Assembly: GCF_006716465.1 (NCBI RefSeq)
Contig: NZ_VFPB01000001.1
Span: 1,336,983 to 1,400,982 of the forward strand
DNA: 64,000 bases
Reading direction: 5' to 3'
DNA from: Pseudoxanthomonas sp. 3HH-4
GTDB lineage: Bacteria; Pseudomonadota; Gammaproteobacteria; Xanthomonadales; Xanthomonadaceae
The position numbers and the translations under genes are program-made. The notes under the pieces are model-generated. The model searched no databases. It was given only the letters and a program-made list of their open reading frames with translations, and was not told the origin of the DNA. Position 1 is the stretch's first letter. Every line of letters begins with the position of its first letter. Positions 27,471 to 37,731 of the stretch are shown one piece after another.

Positions 27471-29714
27471 TTACTGGACATCCAGTCCATCGACCTTCTG
27501 CCAACCTCTCGGCAACAACCCACCCCTCGTCGCGCGCGCGCCGACGTAGGCATCCAGGTCCTTGAACGACAGGCTCATGGTGCGCTGGCCGCTTTTCACC
27601 TGCAGCGTGCCGCCGGGCGACACCGCGGCGATGGCGACGACATGTTCGGTACCCAGCTTGGCTTTGGGGATCTCGATGATCTTGTTGCCCTTGCCTTTGT
27701 CGAGTTCCGGCAGTTCGTTGACGGGGAACGCGAGCAGGTGGCCGGCGCTGGTGACCGCGACGATGCGGTCGGCTTCCGTGTTCGGCACCGCCGCAGGTTG
27801 CAACACATGGGCGCCGGCGGTCAGGTTGAGCATGGCCTTGCCCGCCTTCTGGCGACCGATGAGGTTCTCGAAGCGGGTCACGAAGCCGTAGCCGTGCGAA
27901 GAGGCCACGATGAAGCGCGTGTCGTTGTCGCCGCTGGCCAGGGCCTGGAACGATGCGCCCGCGGTAGGAGAGAACCGGCCCGTGAGGGGCTCGCCGTTGC
28001 CGCGCGCCGATGGCAGCGTGTGCACGGCGGTGGAATAGCTGCGGCCCTCCGAATCGAGGAACGCCACCTGCTGCGTACTGCGCGAACGCACCGCTGCGAG
28101 CAGGCTGTCGCCGTCACGGTAGGAAAGCGCAGCCGCGTCCATGTCGTGCCCCTTGGCTGCGCGGATCCAGCCCTTCGCCGACATCACGACCGTCATCGGC
28201 TCGCTGGCGACCAGCTCGGTTTCATCCAGCGCCTGTGCGGCATCGCGCTGCACCAGCGGTGACATGCGGGCGTCGCCGAACTTCTTCGCATCGGCGGTGA
28301 GTTCATCCTTGATCAGCTTTTTCAGCTTGCTCTTGGAGTCCAGCGTGGCGATCAGCTTCTCGCGCTCGCGGGCGAGTTCGTCCTGTTCACCGCGGATCTT
28401 CATTTCCTCAAGGCGGGCGAGCTGCTTCAGCCTGGTGTCGAGGATGTAGTCCGCCTGTTCCTCGCTCAGTGCGAAGCGTGCGATAAGCGCAGCCCTGGGC
28501 TCGTCCTCGGTGCGGATGATGCGGATGACTTCATCCAGGTTGAGGAAGGCCACCAGCAGGCCTTCCAGCAGGTGCAGGCGACGCTCCACCTTTTCCAGCC
28601 GGTGCTTCAGGCGGCGGGTGACGGTGTCGCTGCGGAAGGCCAGCCACTCCGTCAGCAGCATCTTCAGGTTCTTGACCTGCGGCCGGCCATCCAGCCCGAT
28701 GATGTTGAGGTTGACCCGGTAGCTCTTCTCCAGGTCGGTGGTGGCGAACAGGTGGCCCATCAGTTGTTCGGCATCCACGCGGTTGGAGCGCGGGATCAGC
28801 ACTACGCGCACGGGGTTGGCGTGGTCGGATTCGTCGCGGATGTCTTCCAGCCAGGGCAGCTTTTTCGCACGCATCTGGGCGGCGATCTGTTCGATCACCT
28901 TCGACGGCGATACCTGGTAGGGCAGGGCATCGATGACGATGTTGGCGTTGTCCTTGCGCCAGACGGCGCGCGCGCGGACGCTGCCGGTGCCGTTTTCGTA
29001 CATTGCGCGCAGGTCCGACGGCGCAGTGATGATCTCGGCCCGGGTGGGATAGTCGGGGCCCCGCACGTGCTCGCACAGGTCGGCGACGGTGGCATCCGGG
29101 TCATCGATCAGCCGGATGCAGGCGCTGACGATCTCGTTGAGGTTGTGCGGCGGCACGTCGGTGGCCATGCCGACCGCGATGCCGGTGGTACCGTTGAGCA
29201 ACAGGTGCGGCAGGCGTGCCGGCAACCAGGTGGGCTCCTCCAGCGTGCCGTCGAAATTGGGCGTCCAGTCCGCGGTACCCTGGCCCAGCTCGCCCAGCAG
29301 CACTTCGGCGATCGGCGTGAGCTTGGATTCCGTGTAGCGCATGGCCGCGAACGACTTGGGATCGTCGGGCGAGCCGAAGTTGCCCTGGCCTTCGATCAGC
29401 GGGTAGCGGTAGGAGAACGGCTGCGCCATCAGCACCAGCGCCTCGTAGCACGCGCTGTCGCCGTGGGGGTGGTATTTGCCGATGACGTCGCCGACGGTAC
29501 GCGCGGACTTCTTCGGCTTGGCGCCGGCATTCAGGCCCAGCTCGCTCATCGCATAGACGATGCGCCGCTGCACGGGCTTCAGACCGTCGCCGATGAAGGG
29601 CAGGGCGCGGTCCAGTACCACGTACATGGAGTAATCGAGGTAGGCGCGCTCGGCGTATTCGCGCAGCGGGATCTGCTCGAAGCCGTGGAAGGTGGGGCGG
29701 ATCGTTTCGGTCAT
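27471..29714 (-). CDS. parC: DNA topoisomerase IV subunit A
   Basis: Breaks and rejoins DNA to decatenate daughter chromosomes, working with ParE. 747 aa. The catalytic Tyr127 lies in AAMRYTES. The quinolone-resistance region reads [14 protein letters not shown] with Ser87 and Glu91, the residues equivalent to wild-type Escherichia Ser80 and Glu84, so no target resistance change is visible. The C-terminal domain has blades of the degenerate beta-pinwheel. A TAGAAT box at 29758-29753 (minus strand) is a possible -10. Confidence 0.96.
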   Translation of the reverse strand: MTETIRPTFHGFEQIPLREYAERAYLDYSMYVVLDRALPFIGDGLKPVQRRIVYAMSELGLNAGAKPKKSARTVGDVIGKYHPHGDSACYEALVLMAQPFSYRYPLIEGQGNFGSPDDPKSFAAMRYTESKLTPIAEVLLGELGQGTADWTPNFDGTLEEPTWLPARLPHLLLNGTTGIAVGMATDVPPHNLNEIVSACIRLIDDPDATVADLCEHVRGPDYPTRAEIITAPSDLRAMYENGTGSVRARAVWRKDNANIVIDALPYQVSPSKVIEQIAAQMRAKKLPWLEDIRDESDHANPVRVVLIPRSNRVDAEQLMGHLFATTDLEKSYRVNLNIIGLDGRPQVKNLKMLLTEWLAFRSDTVTRRLKHRLEKVERRLHLLEGLLVAFLNLDEVIRIIRTEDEPRAALIARFALSEEQADYILDTRLKQLARLEEMKIRGEQDELAREREKLIATLDSKSKLKKLIKDELTADAKKFGDARMSPLVQRDAAQALDETELVASEPMTVVMSAKGWIRAAKGHDMDAAALSYRDGDSLLAAVRSRSTQQVAFLDSEGRSYSTAVHTLPSARGNGEPLTGRFSPTAGASFQALASGDNDTRFIVASSHGYGFVTRFENLIGRQKAGKAMLNLTAGAHVLQPAAVPNTEADRIVAVTSAGHLLAFPVNELPELDKGKGNKIIEIPKAKLGTEHVVAIAAVSPGGTLQVKSGQRTMSLSFKDLDAYVGARATRGGLLPRGWQKVDGLDVQ

Positions 29715-29772
29715 TGCGGGCTTGCAGTCTGCGGGTCGTGGTCGACCCCGCCATTCTACCCGCCACCCCGTC

Positions 29773-31593
29773 TCACCCGATGCTACCCGGCAGCAGCGGA
29801 CCGTCCAGCCACAGCCAGCGCGCCAGCCACGCCGTGGTGAAGGCGATGCCCAGCGTGAGCGGAACGCCGACGCGCAGGAAATCGCCGAAGGTGTAGCGGC
29901 CGGGGTTGAGGATCAGCAGGTTGCCGTGGTGGCCGATCGGGGTGAGGAACGAGGCCACCGCTCCCATCGCCGTGCACACGACGAAGGGCACCGGGTTCAG
30001 CTCCAGCCCTCCCGCCAGCGCCAGCGCGATGGGGGCGAGCAGTACCGTCGTCGCGGCGTCGGACAGGATCTGCGTGAGCAGCGCGGCGGTACCGAACATC
30101 ACCAGCAACAGCACCAGTGGCGACCAGTGTGCGGTGTGGTTGAGCAGCAGGTCCGCCACCAGCGCCGCAGTGCCGGTCTTCTCCATGGCGATGCCCAGCG
30201 GGATGACGCCGCCGATCATCACGAAGATACGCACGTCGATTTCCTGGTAGGCGCGCTCGATGTCCACGCAGCGCGTCAGCACCATGGCGACCGCGCCGGC
30301 AAGGAAGGCGATGTGCGGCGCGAGCACCTCGGTGGCCGCGGCCGCCACCGCCGCCGCCATGATCAGCAGGGCGATGGGCGCACGACGACGCGGCTTCGCC
30401 CTGCCACCGAACGGCATCAGCATCAGGAAGCCGTGATGGGCCGCCAACGGTTCGAGGTTCTGCTGCTGGCCCCACAGCACGAGCAGGTCACCCTCCTGCA
30501 GCACCATTTCCGAGAGCTCGCCATGCAGCCAGCCCTCGCGGCGCCACAGGCCGACCACCACCACGCCGAGGTTCCGCAGGAAATCGATGTCGGCGACGCT
30601 GCGGCCGACGAACTCCGAGTGCGGCGCGACCACGGCCTGCACCAGCTGCTCTTCGCCCAAGGCTTCGGTCTTCGGTTGCTCGCTCGGTTTTTCGCCGTAC
30701 TTGGCCACTGCGTGCAGGGCCAGGCCCGGCTCGTTGCGGATGGAGGCGATCTCGTCCGGCGAGGCGCGCACCAGCAGCACGTCACCGGCATCGAGCTTGC
30801 CGTCCATCCGCTGGTTGCGGCGACGCATGCCTTGGCGCAGCCAGTCCACCACCTGGAGCCGCTTGTCGAACGCTTCGGCGAATTCGCCACGCGTCTTGCC
30901 CACCCACGGCGAGGCTTCTTCCACCAGCAGTTCGGTGTAGTAGCGGTCCAGCTTCAGATAGTCGCCCTGCGGCGTTTCACCCTCGCGCTTGGGCACCAGC
31001 CAGCGCCCCAGCAGCATGTAGGCGGTCCCCAGCACCACCAGGGCGGCACCGATGGGCGTGATGGCGAAGATGTCCAGCCCCGGCAATCCCGCGCGCTTGA
31101 TCAAGTCGTTGGACAGCAGGAAGGCGGGCGCGCTGAACAAGGTCAGCGTGGTGCCGAGCGACGCCGCCAGCGACATCGGCATCAGCAGGCGCGATGCGGC
31201 CAGTTTCTGCTCGCGGGCAATCCGCATCAGGATGGGCAGCATCATCGCGGTGACCATCACGTGGTGCGAGAACGCCGCCAGCGCGGCAGTGGCGGGCATC
31301 ACCACGGCGATGGTTCGCCATTCGCTGCCGCCGGCCGCCCTGCCGATGCCGGCTCCGATGCGATCGGTGATGCCGGTGGCGGACAAGCCGGCCGACAGTA
31401 CGAACACGGCAGCCACGATGATCGCCGGTTCGCTCGCGAAGCCCGACAGCGCTTCTTTCGGGCCGAGGATGCCCGTCAGCGTGAGCGCGAGCAGCGCGAG
31501 CAGCGCAACCAGGTCGACGCGGAGTTTTTCGCTGACGAACAGACCCAACGTGATTGCCAGGATGGCAAGAAAGAGGATCTGCTGGAACTCCAT
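29773..31593 (-). CDS. SLC13/DASS-type transporter with RCK_C (TrkA-C) domains
   Basis: Inner-membrane anion or dicarboxylate-type carrier. Start [13 protein letters not shown] at 31593; 606 aa. Five or six N-terminal helices (with [22 protein letters not shown]) are followed by a soluble region of about 180 residues containing two TrkA-C like domains ([14 protein letters not shown] and [15 protein letters not shown]), then C-terminal helices with a second permease half ([16 protein letters not shown] and [15 protein letters not shown]). The domain order matches the SLC13 subgroup that includes bacterial sulfate or dicarboxylate carriers. The substrate is uncertain. Confidence 0.88.
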   Translation of the reverse strand: MEFQQILFLAILAITLGLFVSEKLRVDLVALLALLALTLTGILGPKEALSGFASEPAIIVAAVFVLSAGLSATGITDRIGAGIGRAAGGSEWRTIAVVMPATAALAAFSHHVMVTAMMLPILMRIAREQKLAASRLLMPMSLAASLGTTLTLFSAPAFLLSNDLIKRAGLPGLDIFAITPIGAALVVLGTAYMLLGRWLVPKREGETPQGDYLKLDRYYTELLVEEASPWVGKTRGEFAEAFDKRLQVVDWLRQGMRRRNQRMDGKLDAGDVLLVRASPDEIASIRNEPGLALHAVAKYGEKPSEQPKTEALGEEQLVQAVVAPHSEFVGRSVADIDFLRNLGVVVVGLWRREGWLHGELSEMVLQEGDLLVLWGQQQNLEPLAAHHGFLMLMPFGGRAKPRRRAPIALLIMAAAVAAAATEVLAPHIAFLAGAVAMVLTRCVDIERAYQEIDVRIFVMIGGVIPLGIAMEKTGTAALVADLLLNHTAHWSPLVLLLVMFGTAALLTQILSDAATTVLLAPIALALAGGLELNPVPFVVCTAMGAVASFLTPIGHHGNLLILNPGRYTFGDFLRVGVPLTLGIAFTTAWLARWLWLDGPLLPGSIG

Positions 31594-31710
31594 TCGCGCC
31601 CCCTGTTCGATGTCGGGTCGGGTCTCAGGTGCCCAGCCTAACGCGTGTGGTGGCGCGTGCGCCCGGCGTTGCGTTGGCCGGCGCTCGCGCCATGGCGGGA
31701 TGTACAGCGC

Positions 31711-31746
31711 CGCAAAACAAGAAACCCCCGCTTGCGCGAGGGTTTC
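31711..31746 (-). terminator. Terminator of tRNA-Leu
   Basis: Minus-strand stem GAAACCCTCGC / GCGGGGGTTTC (one mismatch) with loop GCAA, followed by TTGTTTT. It starts 9 bases after the tRNA CCA end. Confidence 0.85.
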
Positions 31747-31754
31747 ATGATGCA

Positions 31755-31839
<85 letters not shown>

Positions 31840-31856
31840 AGGTAAGCGAGGCGCGC

Positions 31857-31885
31857 ATTTTGTGGGGAGTGCAGGGGATTGTCAA
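31857..31885 (-). promoter_or_regulatory. Sigma-70 promoter of tRNA-Leu
   Basis: Minus-strand TTGACA (31885-31880), 17-bp spacer, CAAAAT (31862-31857), with the tRNA starting 18 bases after the -10. Confidence 0.8.
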
Positions 31886-31932
31886 CGGTTCCCTTCGCAT
31901 GGCGTTGTTCAGGCGGGGTGTACCATCCCCCC

Positions 31933-34428
31933 ATGACCAAGAAGACACCACGCAGCGGCGGCAAGACGCCCGCCGGGAAAGGAAGCAAGCCGGGCGGCAC
32001 GCCGGGTTCCCGCAACGCCGGCAAGCCGGCCCCCTCTGGCAAGTCCGGCAAGCCGGCCAAGAAGAGCCTCCCCCCCTGGATGCCCGATGTGCCCGCGCGA
32101 GCGCCTTCCCGCACGCATGCCGGCGCACCGCCCGCCCGCCGCAACCCGGGCTCCGGATCACGTACGGGCGGTCGTTTCGTCGATCCGCATGCGCAACGCG
32201 AAGCGCAACGTTATGAACAACCCATCGCCAGTCGCGAGGCCATCCTCGGTTTCCTGGAGGCCGCCGAAGGTCCGCAGACCGCGGAGGAAATCGCCGGTCC
32301 GCTGGGCCTGGACTCACCCGAGCGTTTCGATGCACTGTCCAAGCGGCTGGGCGCGATGGTCCGCGATGGCCAACTCGTGCAGAACCGGCGCGGAGGTTTC
32401 GCGCCGGTGCAGCAGACCGACCTCATCTCCGGCACGGTGATCGCCAATCCGGATGGCTTCGGTTTCCTGCGTCCTGATGCGGGCGGCGACGATCTGTTCC
32501 TGCCACCTTACGAAATGCGCAAGGTCATGCATGGCGACCGCGCGCTGGCCAATGTCACCGGGATCGATCGCCGCGGTCGTCGCGAAGGCAGCATCGCGCG
32601 CGTGCTGGAGCGTGGCGTCACCCGCCTGATCGGGCGGTTCGGTTTCGAAGTGGGCATCGCCTACGTGGCGCCGGACGACAAGCGCATCCAGCGCAACGTC
32701 CAGATCCCGCAGGATGCCACGGGCGGTGCGCGCGACGGCCAGCTCGTCGTAGTCGAACTGACTCAGGCGCCGGACACGCGGCGCCCGCCCATCGGCAAGG
32801 TCATCGCCGTGCTCGGCGACAGCCTGACGCCATCGCTGGTGGTGGAAGCCGCGATCCACGGGCACAACCTGCCGCACGAGTTCCCGCAGGAGGTGCTGGA
32901 CGAAGCCACCGCCGTACCGCTGGTGATCGAGCCCTCGATGATCGGTGGCCGCGTGGACCTGCGCGACATGCCGCTGGTGACCATCGACGGCGCCGATGCG
33001 AAGGACTTCGACGATGCGGTGTATTGCGAAAGCAATCGCCAGGGCCTGCGCATGAAGAACCGCAGCGGCTACCGCCTGGTCGTCGCCATCGCCGATGTCT
33101 CGCACTACGTGCGCCCCGGCACCCCGCTGGATGACGAAGCGCAGAAGCGCGCGACGTCGGTGTATTTCCCGGGTTTCGTGGTGCCCATGCTGCCGGAGAC
33201 CTTGTCCAACGGCATCTGTTCGCTGAATCCGAAAGTGGACCGCATGTGCTTCGTCTGCGACATGCAGGTCAACAGCGAGGGCGAAGTCACCCAGTCGAAG
33301 TTCTACGAGGCGGTGATGCGTTCGCACGCACGCCTGACCTACGACCAGGTGTGGAAGGCAGTGGGCGAGGGCGACGCCGAGGCGCGCCAGTCCATCGGCG
33401 CGCTGCTGCCGCAGGTCGAGCGCCTGCACGAACTGTATGGCTTGCTGGCCAAGGCGCGCGAGAAGCGTGGGGCGATCGAGTTCGAGACGTCCGAAGTCCG
33501 CTTCGAACTGGACAATCGCGGGGAAGTCACCCAGGCCGGCATGCTGCAGCGGAACGATGCGCACAAGCTGATCGAGGAATGCATGATCGCGGCCAACGTG
33601 GAGGCCGCCCGGTTCCTGCTGGGCGCGCGCATTCCCGCGCCGTACCGCGTGCACGACCGGCCGCCGGAATCCAAGTACGCGGACCTGCTCGAGTTCCTGA
33701 AGGAATTCAAGTTGAGCCTGCCGGCCTGGGGCAAGGTGCAGCCACGGGATTTCACCCAGTTGCTGAAGAAGATCCGCGAACGTCCCGACGTGGCCCTGCT
33801 GGAATCGGTGGTGCTGCGCAGCCAGAGCCTGGCGGTCTACTCGCCGGACAATGCGGGTCATTTCGGCCTGGCGCTGGAAGCGTATGCGCACTTCACTTCG
33901 CCGATCCGCCGGTATCCCGACCTGCTCGTGCACCGCGCCATCAAGTACGCGCTGAGCAAGGGCAAGCCGGAGAAATTCCAGTATTCCGGGCACGAGATGG
34001 CGGCGCTTTCGCTGCAGTGTTCGGAACGTGCGCGCCGCGCCGACGAAGCCGAGCGCGAGGTCGACGAACGCTATCGCGCGGCGTGGATGGAGCAGCATGT
34101 CGGCGGCCAGTTCGACGGCGTGATCAGCGGCGTGACCAGCTTCGGCCTGTTCGTGGAACTGGACCAGTCCAAGGTCAACGGCCTGGTCCATGTGACCCAG
34201 TTGCCGCAGGACTATTACCACTTCGATCCACTGCGCAAGACCTTGTCGGGCGAGCGCCGCGGCATGTCGTTCCGCCTGGGCGACCGCGTCCGCATCATCG
34301 TGCTGAAGGCCAGCCTGGAAGAGCGCAAGATCGACTTCCGCCTGGTCGACGAAAAGGGCAAGGACACTGGGCCGCCGCCTTCCTCGCCGCGCGGCCAGCC
34401 GGCCAAGCGGAAGAAGCAGAAATACTGA
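31933..34428 (+). CDS. rnr: Ribonuclease R
   Basis: Processive 3'-5' exoribonuclease that degrades structured RNA and takes part in trans-translation and rRNA quality control. Start MTKKTPRSGGKTPAG at 31933; 831 aa. An N-terminal Lys/Gly/Pro-rich tail of about 85 residues and a winged-helix segment (REAILGFLEAAEGPQTAEEIA) precede cold-shock domains. The RNB catalytic core has the metal Asp cluster in DGADAKDFDDAVY. A C-terminal S1 domain (FDGVISGVTSFGLFVELD) and a basic tail follow. A TACCAT box at 31921-31926 lies just 6 bases before the ATG with no Shine-Dalgarno, so leaderless translation is possible. Confidence 0.96.
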   Translation: MTKKTPRSGGKTPAGKGSKPGGTPGSRNAGKPAPSGKSGKPAKKSLPPWMPDVPARAPSRTHAGAPPARRNPGSGSRTGGRFVDPHAQREAQRYEQPIASREAILGFLEAAEGPQTAEEIAGPLGLDSPERFDALSKRLGAMVRDGQLVQNRRGGFAPVQQTDLISGTVIANPDGFGFLRPDAGGDDLFLPPYEMRKVMHGDRALANVTGIDRRGRREGSIARVLERGVTRLIGRFGFEVGIAYVAPDDKRIQRNVQIPQDATGGARDGQLVVVELTQAPDTRRPPIGKVIAVLGDSLTPSLVVEAAIHGHNLPHEFPQEVLDEATAVPLVIEPSMIGGRVDLRDMPLVTIDGADAKDFDDAVYCESNRQGLRMKNRSGYRLVVAIADVSHYVRPGTPLDDEAQKRATSVYFPGFVVPMLPETLSNGICSLNPKVDRMCFVCDMQVNSEGEVTQSKFYEAVMRSHARLTYDQVWKAVGEGDAEARQSIGALLPQVERLHELYGLLAKAREKRGAIEFETSEVRFELDNRGEVTQAGMLQRNDAHKLIEECMIAANVEAARFLLGARIPAPYRVHDRPPESKYADLLEFLKEFKLSLPAWGKVQPRDFTQLLKKIRERPDVALLESVVLRSQSLAVYSPDNAGHFGLALEAYAHFTSPIRRYPDLLVHRAIKYALSKGKPEKFQYSGHEMAALSLQCSERARRADEAEREVDERYRAAWMEQHVGGQFDGVISGVTSFGLFVELDQSKVNGLVHVTQLPQDYYHFDPLRKTLSGERRGMSFRLGDRVRIIVLKASLEERKIDFRLVDEKGKDTGPPPSSPRGQPAKRKKQKY

Positions 34429-34436
34429 GGTCTTCT

Positions 34437-34553
34437 CGTCATCCCGGCGCAAGCCGGGACCCAGTGCCTTTTGCCTGCAGCGCTGCGAAGTTTTGTCCAG
34501 ACATCACCGCGACGAACGAAAGTCGCTGGGTCCCGGCCTTCGCCGGGATGACG
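34437..34553 (+). repeat. Inverted pair of CGTCATCCC-type repeats
   Basis: A 28-bp element beginning CGTCATCCCGGCG and ending GGGACCCAG at 34437-34464 faces its near-exact reverse complement at 34526-34553. Each copy is itself a stem-loop. It fills the gap between rnr and the GFA gene, and a related single copy lies at 52723-52750. Confidence 0.85.
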
Positions 34554-34594
34554 GTGTCGGTTCTCGCGTTTCCCCTGTTTGATGAGGAGCCGCT

Positions 34595-35068
34595 ATGTCC
34601 ACCCAGATCCATACCGGCGGCTGCCAATGTGGCGCCATCCGCTTTCGCATCACGGGCGAACTGAGTGACGCGTCGATCTGCCATTGCCGCATGTGCCAGA
34701 AGGCGTTCGGTGCTTACTACGCGCCGTTGGTGTCGACGCGTGGCGCGGCGCTGGAGTGGACGCGTGGTGAACCGAAGCGCTTCCACTCGTCCAACGTCGT
34801 CCGGCGCGGTTTCTGCGGCGACTGTGGTACGCCACTGACCTACGAGGCCCCGGATGGCGTAGCGCTGGCGGCGGGCGCATTCGATGACCCCTCGGGATTA
34901 TCGCCCTGGGTCCAGTACGGGGTGGAAGCCAAGCTGCCGTACGTGGATACCCTGCCGGCATTGCCACAGCGGCGCACCGAAGAGGACGAGGCGGCTGCGG
35001 CCTTCCTGGCCGGGGTGGTGTCGTTCCAGCATCCGGACCACGACACGACTGCGTGGCCGCCGCGCTGA
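34595..35068 (+). CDS. GFA/CENP-V domain protein
   Basis: 157 aa, start MSTQIHTGGCQCGAIRFRI. Zinc-site motifs of the glutathione-dependent formaldehyde-activating (GFA) family are present: GCQCG, CHCRMCQ and FCGDCGTPL. Most such proteins are of unknown function and a formaldehyde role is unproven. It sits between rnr and rlmB, which are neighbours in many gammaproteobacteria, after a repeat pair. Confidence 0.88.
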   Translation: MSTQIHTGGCQCGAIRFRITGELSDASICHCRMCQKAFGAYYAPLVSTRGAALEWTRGEPKRFHSSNVVRRGFCGDCGTPLTYEAPDGVALAAGAFDDPSGLSPWVQYGVEAKLPYVDTLPALPQRRTEEDEAAAAFLAGVVSFQHPDHDTTAWPPR

Positions 35069-35119
35069 GCGACCGGTCGGTGCGATAATGCCCGCCTTTC
35101 CAACGCAACCGTACAGCGC

Positions 35120-35863
35120 ATGAGCAAGCAGAACCAGTGGATTGTCGGCGTCAACGCGGTCGCTTCGGCCGTCGAGAACGATGCCGACAACGTGCGCGAG
35201 ATCCTGCTCGAAGGAGGCAGCAAGAACGCGCGCCTGACCGAGATCGAGGAGAACGCCCGCCGCAAGGGCATCGATGTGCGCCGCGTCACAGGGCAGGCGC
35301 TGGACGGCGTGGCGGGTGCGTTGCGCCACCAGGGCGTGGTCGCACGCTACGCCGCTGCCAGGACCTGGGACGAGAACGAACTGCAGGGCCTGGTGGAAGC
35401 CGCCGAAGGCAAGGCACTGCTGTTGGTGCTGGATGGTGTGCAGGATCCGCACAATCTTGGCGCCTGCCTGCGCAGCGCGGCAGCGGCAGGCGTCACCGCC
35501 GTGATCATCCCCAAGGACAAGTCGGTCGGGGTCAATGCGACCGTGCGCAAGACATCGGCGGGCGCGGCGGACCGCATCCCGGTCGTGCAGGTCACCAATC
35601 TGTCGCGGTGCCTGCGCGATCTGCAGCAACTCGGGGTGTGGATCTATGGCCTGGCCGGTGAGGCGGACACCTCGCTGTATTCCATTGACCTGCGCGGCAA
35701 CGTGGCACTGGTGCTGGGCGGCGAAGCCGACGGCCTGCGTCGCCTGACCCGCGAGCATTGCGACGGGCTGGTGAAGATTCCCATGCCCGGTGACATCGAA
35801 AGCCTCAACGTGTCGGTCGCGGCCGGCGTCACCCTGTTCGAGGCTGTCCGCCAGCGCCAGTAA
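35120..35863 (+). CDS. rlmB: 23S rRNA (guanosine-2'-O-)-methyltransferase RlmB
   Basis: SPOUT enzyme that methylates the ribose of G2251 (Escherichia numbering) in the P loop of 23S rRNA. 247 aa with the N-terminal substrate-binding domain (WIVGVNAVASAVEND). SpoU motifs are LDGVQDPHNLGACLRSAAAAG, LVLGGEADGLRR and IPMPGDIESLNVSVAAGV, the knot forming the SAM site. Downstream of rnr as in Escherichia, with the GFA gene between. Confidence 0.96.
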   Translation: MSKQNQWIVGVNAVASAVENDADNVREILLEGGSKNARLTEIEENARRKGIDVRRVTGQALDGVAGALRHQGVVARYAAARTWDENELQGLVEAAEGKALLLVLDGVQDPHNLGACLRSAAAAGVTAVIIPKDKSVGVNATVRKTSAGAADRIPVVQVTNLSRCLRDLQQLGVWIYGLAGEADTSLYSIDLRGNVALVLGGEADGLRRLTREHCDGLVKIPMPGDIESLNVSVAAGVTLFEAVRQRQ

Positions 35864-35873
35864 AGGAGTCCCC

Positions 35874-37064
35874 ATGTCCCGCACGCCGCATCCTTCGTTC
35901 CTTCGACTGGCGGCGCTGCTGCTGGGGCTGTCCTCGCTCACGGCCGTCGCGCAGGAAGCGCCGCGCGCAAGGGCCCGGGACCTCGGTGTCGCCCCGGGCA
36001 TCTTCGCCCCCGGCACGCACAACGCGATCACTGATGTCGCCGGCGTGCGCGTCGGGCAGGTGACGTTGAAGGAAGGCGACACCGTGCGCACCGGCGTCAC
36101 TGCGATCCTGCCGCACGCGGGCAACGTCTATCGCTCGCGCGTGCCGGCCGCGGTGCATGTCGGTAACGGGTTCGGCAAGTTCATCGGCAGCACGCAGGTC
36201 AACGAACTGGGCGAGCTGGAAACGCCGATCCTGCTGACCTGCACGCTATGCGTGTGGAAGGCCGCCGATGCGATGGCGGCGTGGATGCTGGAGCGCCCCG
36301 ACATGCAGCAGGTGCGCTCGCTCAACGTGGTCGTTGGCGAAACCAATGATGGTGGACTCAACGACATCCGGGCGCGGCCGGTCACGGCGGACGCGGTGCG
36401 GCGTGCACTCGATACGGCGACCGATGGTCCGGTGCAGGAAGGCAGCATCGGCGCCGGCACCGGGACGGTGGCGTTCGGCTGGAAGGGGGGTATCGGCACC
36501 TCGTCGCGCAAGCTGCCCGCATCACTGGGCGGCTGGACGGTGGGCGTGCTGGTACAGAGCAATTTCGGCGGCGTGCTGCAGGTCTCGGGTGCGCCGGTGG
36601 GACGTGAACTGGATCGTTACGCCTTCCAGAACGCCGTCGCCGTGCAGGCCGATGGGCGCCGCGGCCTCGCGGACGACCATGGCGATGGATCGATCATCAT
36701 CGTCATCGCCACCGATGCACCGCTGGATGACCGCAACCTGCGGCGCGTCGCCTCGCGCGCGATGATGGGCCTAGGCCGCACCGGCAGTTCCGCGTCCAAC
36801 GGCAGTGGCGACTACGTTCTGGCGTTTTCGACCGCGGAATCGGTGCGGCGCGCCTTCGATGCGCCACGGCTGGAGACCTCCGAACTCGCCAACGAGCAGA
36901 TGAGCGCGGTATTCCAGGCCAGCGTGGAAGCGGTGGAAGAGGCGATCTACAACTCGCTGTTCATGGCCACCACCGTCACTGGCAATGGCGAGACGGTCGA
37001 GGCGATTCCGCTGGACCGCGTGCGTGACGTGCTGCGCCACCATGGCATTGCGCCCACGCGATAG
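35874..37064 (+). CDS. P1 family (DmpA/BapA-type) aminopeptidase, secreted
   Basis: Self-cleaving serine aminopeptidase of the S58/P1 family, able in characterised members to release N-terminal D-Ala or beta-amino acids. Start at 35874 after AAAGGAG, 10 bp past rlmB; 396 aa. A signal peptide (about residues 1-26, ending LTAVAQ) precedes ARDLGVAPGIFAPGTHNAITDV, a family hallmark. The autocatalytic cut is expected before Ser273 in DGSIIIVIATDAPL, giving alpha and beta chains. Natural substrate unknown. Confidence 0.92.
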   Translation: MSRTPHPSFLRLAALLLGLSSLTAVAQEAPRARARDLGVAPGIFAPGTHNAITDVAGVRVGQVTLKEGDTVRTGVTAILPHAGNVYRSRVPAAVHVGNGFGKFIGSTQVNELGELETPILLTCTLCVWKAADAMAAWMLERPDMQQVRSLNVVVGETNDGGLNDIRARPVTADAVRRALDTATDGPVQEGSIGAGTGTVAFGWKGGIGTSSRKLPASLGGWTVGVLVQSNFGGVLQVSGAPVGRELDRYAFQNAVAVQADGRRGLADDHGDGSIIIVIATDAPLDDRNLRRVASRAMMGLGRTGSSASNGSGDYVLAFSTAESVRRAFDAPRLETSELANEQMSAVFQASVEAVEEAIYNSLFMATTVTGNGETVEAIPLDRVRDVLRHHGIAPTR

Positions 37065-37076
37065 TCCAGTGCGAGC

Positions 37077-37616
37077 TCAGTGCGCCACGTTGCGGATGAA
37101 GCGCAGCGGTGTGTCGCCGTCGTTGCGATAGGCGTAGTCGCGGTCGCTGGGGAACACGAAGAAGTCGCCCGCATCGATGGCATGCTCTCCGTCGGGCAGT
37201 TCCACCACCAGCGTGCCTTCGATGACGAAGAACATTTCGTGCCATCCGCTCGGGTCGGCCGCCGAGGTGTAACGGTCCCCGGGCATCAACGTCCAAGCCC
37301 ACAGCTCCACGTCGTGGGTTGCCGGTGCGCTGGCCAGCAGCACGCCCTGCGAGCCCGGCGTGCGCCCGCTCCAGACCAGGGCTTCGATGCGGTCCCGGCT
37401 CGGATTGCCCGGCGCCTTCACCAGGTCGGCGAACGTCACCTCCAAGGTCTCGGCGATCCGGTCGAGGGTATTGAGGCTGACATTGGCATCCCCGGATTCG
37501 ATCCCGACCAGCATGCGGCGGCTGACATCCGAGGCATCCGCCAGCGCCTGTTGGCTGAGGCCGGCTGCGGTCCGCAGGCGGCGGATGTTCTCGGCAACGT
37601 GTTCAAGTACGCTCAT
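37077..37616 (-). CDS. XRE-cupin transcriptional regulator
   Basis: 179 aa. An N-terminal helix-turn-helix (residues about 8-62: AENIRRLRTAAGLSQQALAD) is joined to a C-terminal cupin with metal-type motifs (GWHEMFFVIEGTLVVELPDGEH, GDFFVFPSDRDYAY). Such proteins usually bind a small ligand and regulate a neighbouring gene. It is divergent from a DMT exporter, and the space between them holds two facing copies of one operator, each overlapping a -10, so mutual repression is likely. Confidence 0.92.
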   Translation of the reverse strand: MSVLEHVAENIRRLRTAAGLSQQALADASDVSRRMLVGIESGDANVSLNTLDRIAETLEVTFADLVKAPGNPSRDRIEALVWSGRTPGSQGVLLASAPATHDVELWAWTLMPGDRYTSAADPSGWHEMFFVIEGTLVVELPDGEHAIDAGDFFVFPSDRDYAYRNDGDTPLRFIRNVAH

Positions 37617-37625
37617 GGGCAGGGG

Positions 37626-37646
37626 TTGCGCATTATATTGCGCATC
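37626..37646 (-). promoter_or_regulatory. Operator 1 with -10 of the regulator gene
   Basis: Minus-strand GATGCGCAATATAATGCGCA followed by A. TGCGCAA-type arms flank a TATAAT -10. It lies 10 bases upstream of the regulator ATG, which would make the mRNA nearly leaderless. Confidence 0.65.
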
Positions 37647-37657
37647 CGGTAAGCTTC

Positions 37658-37680
37658 GATGTGCGCAATATAGTGCGCAA
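37658..37680 (+). promoter_or_regulatory. Operator 2 with -10 of the exporter gene
   Basis: Plus-strand GATGTGCGCAATATAGTGCG followed by CAA, a near copy of operator 1 in opposite orientation. Centres are about 33 bp apart, close to three helical turns. The embedded TATAGT would serve the exporter gene. Confidence 0.65.
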
Positions 37681-37731
37681 TTCGTTCATCCTTCAAGCGC
37701 GGCGCTTCCGGTGTCCGCAGGTAGTGTCGCG

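Noticed and set aside
27471..29714. Quinolone-resistance substitution in parC
   Set aside because: Positions equivalent to Ser80 and Glu84 carry the wild-type Ser and Glu.
32314..34452. Open frame of 712 codons on the minus strand
   Set aside because: Antisense to rnr, no motif, typical third-position GC shadow.
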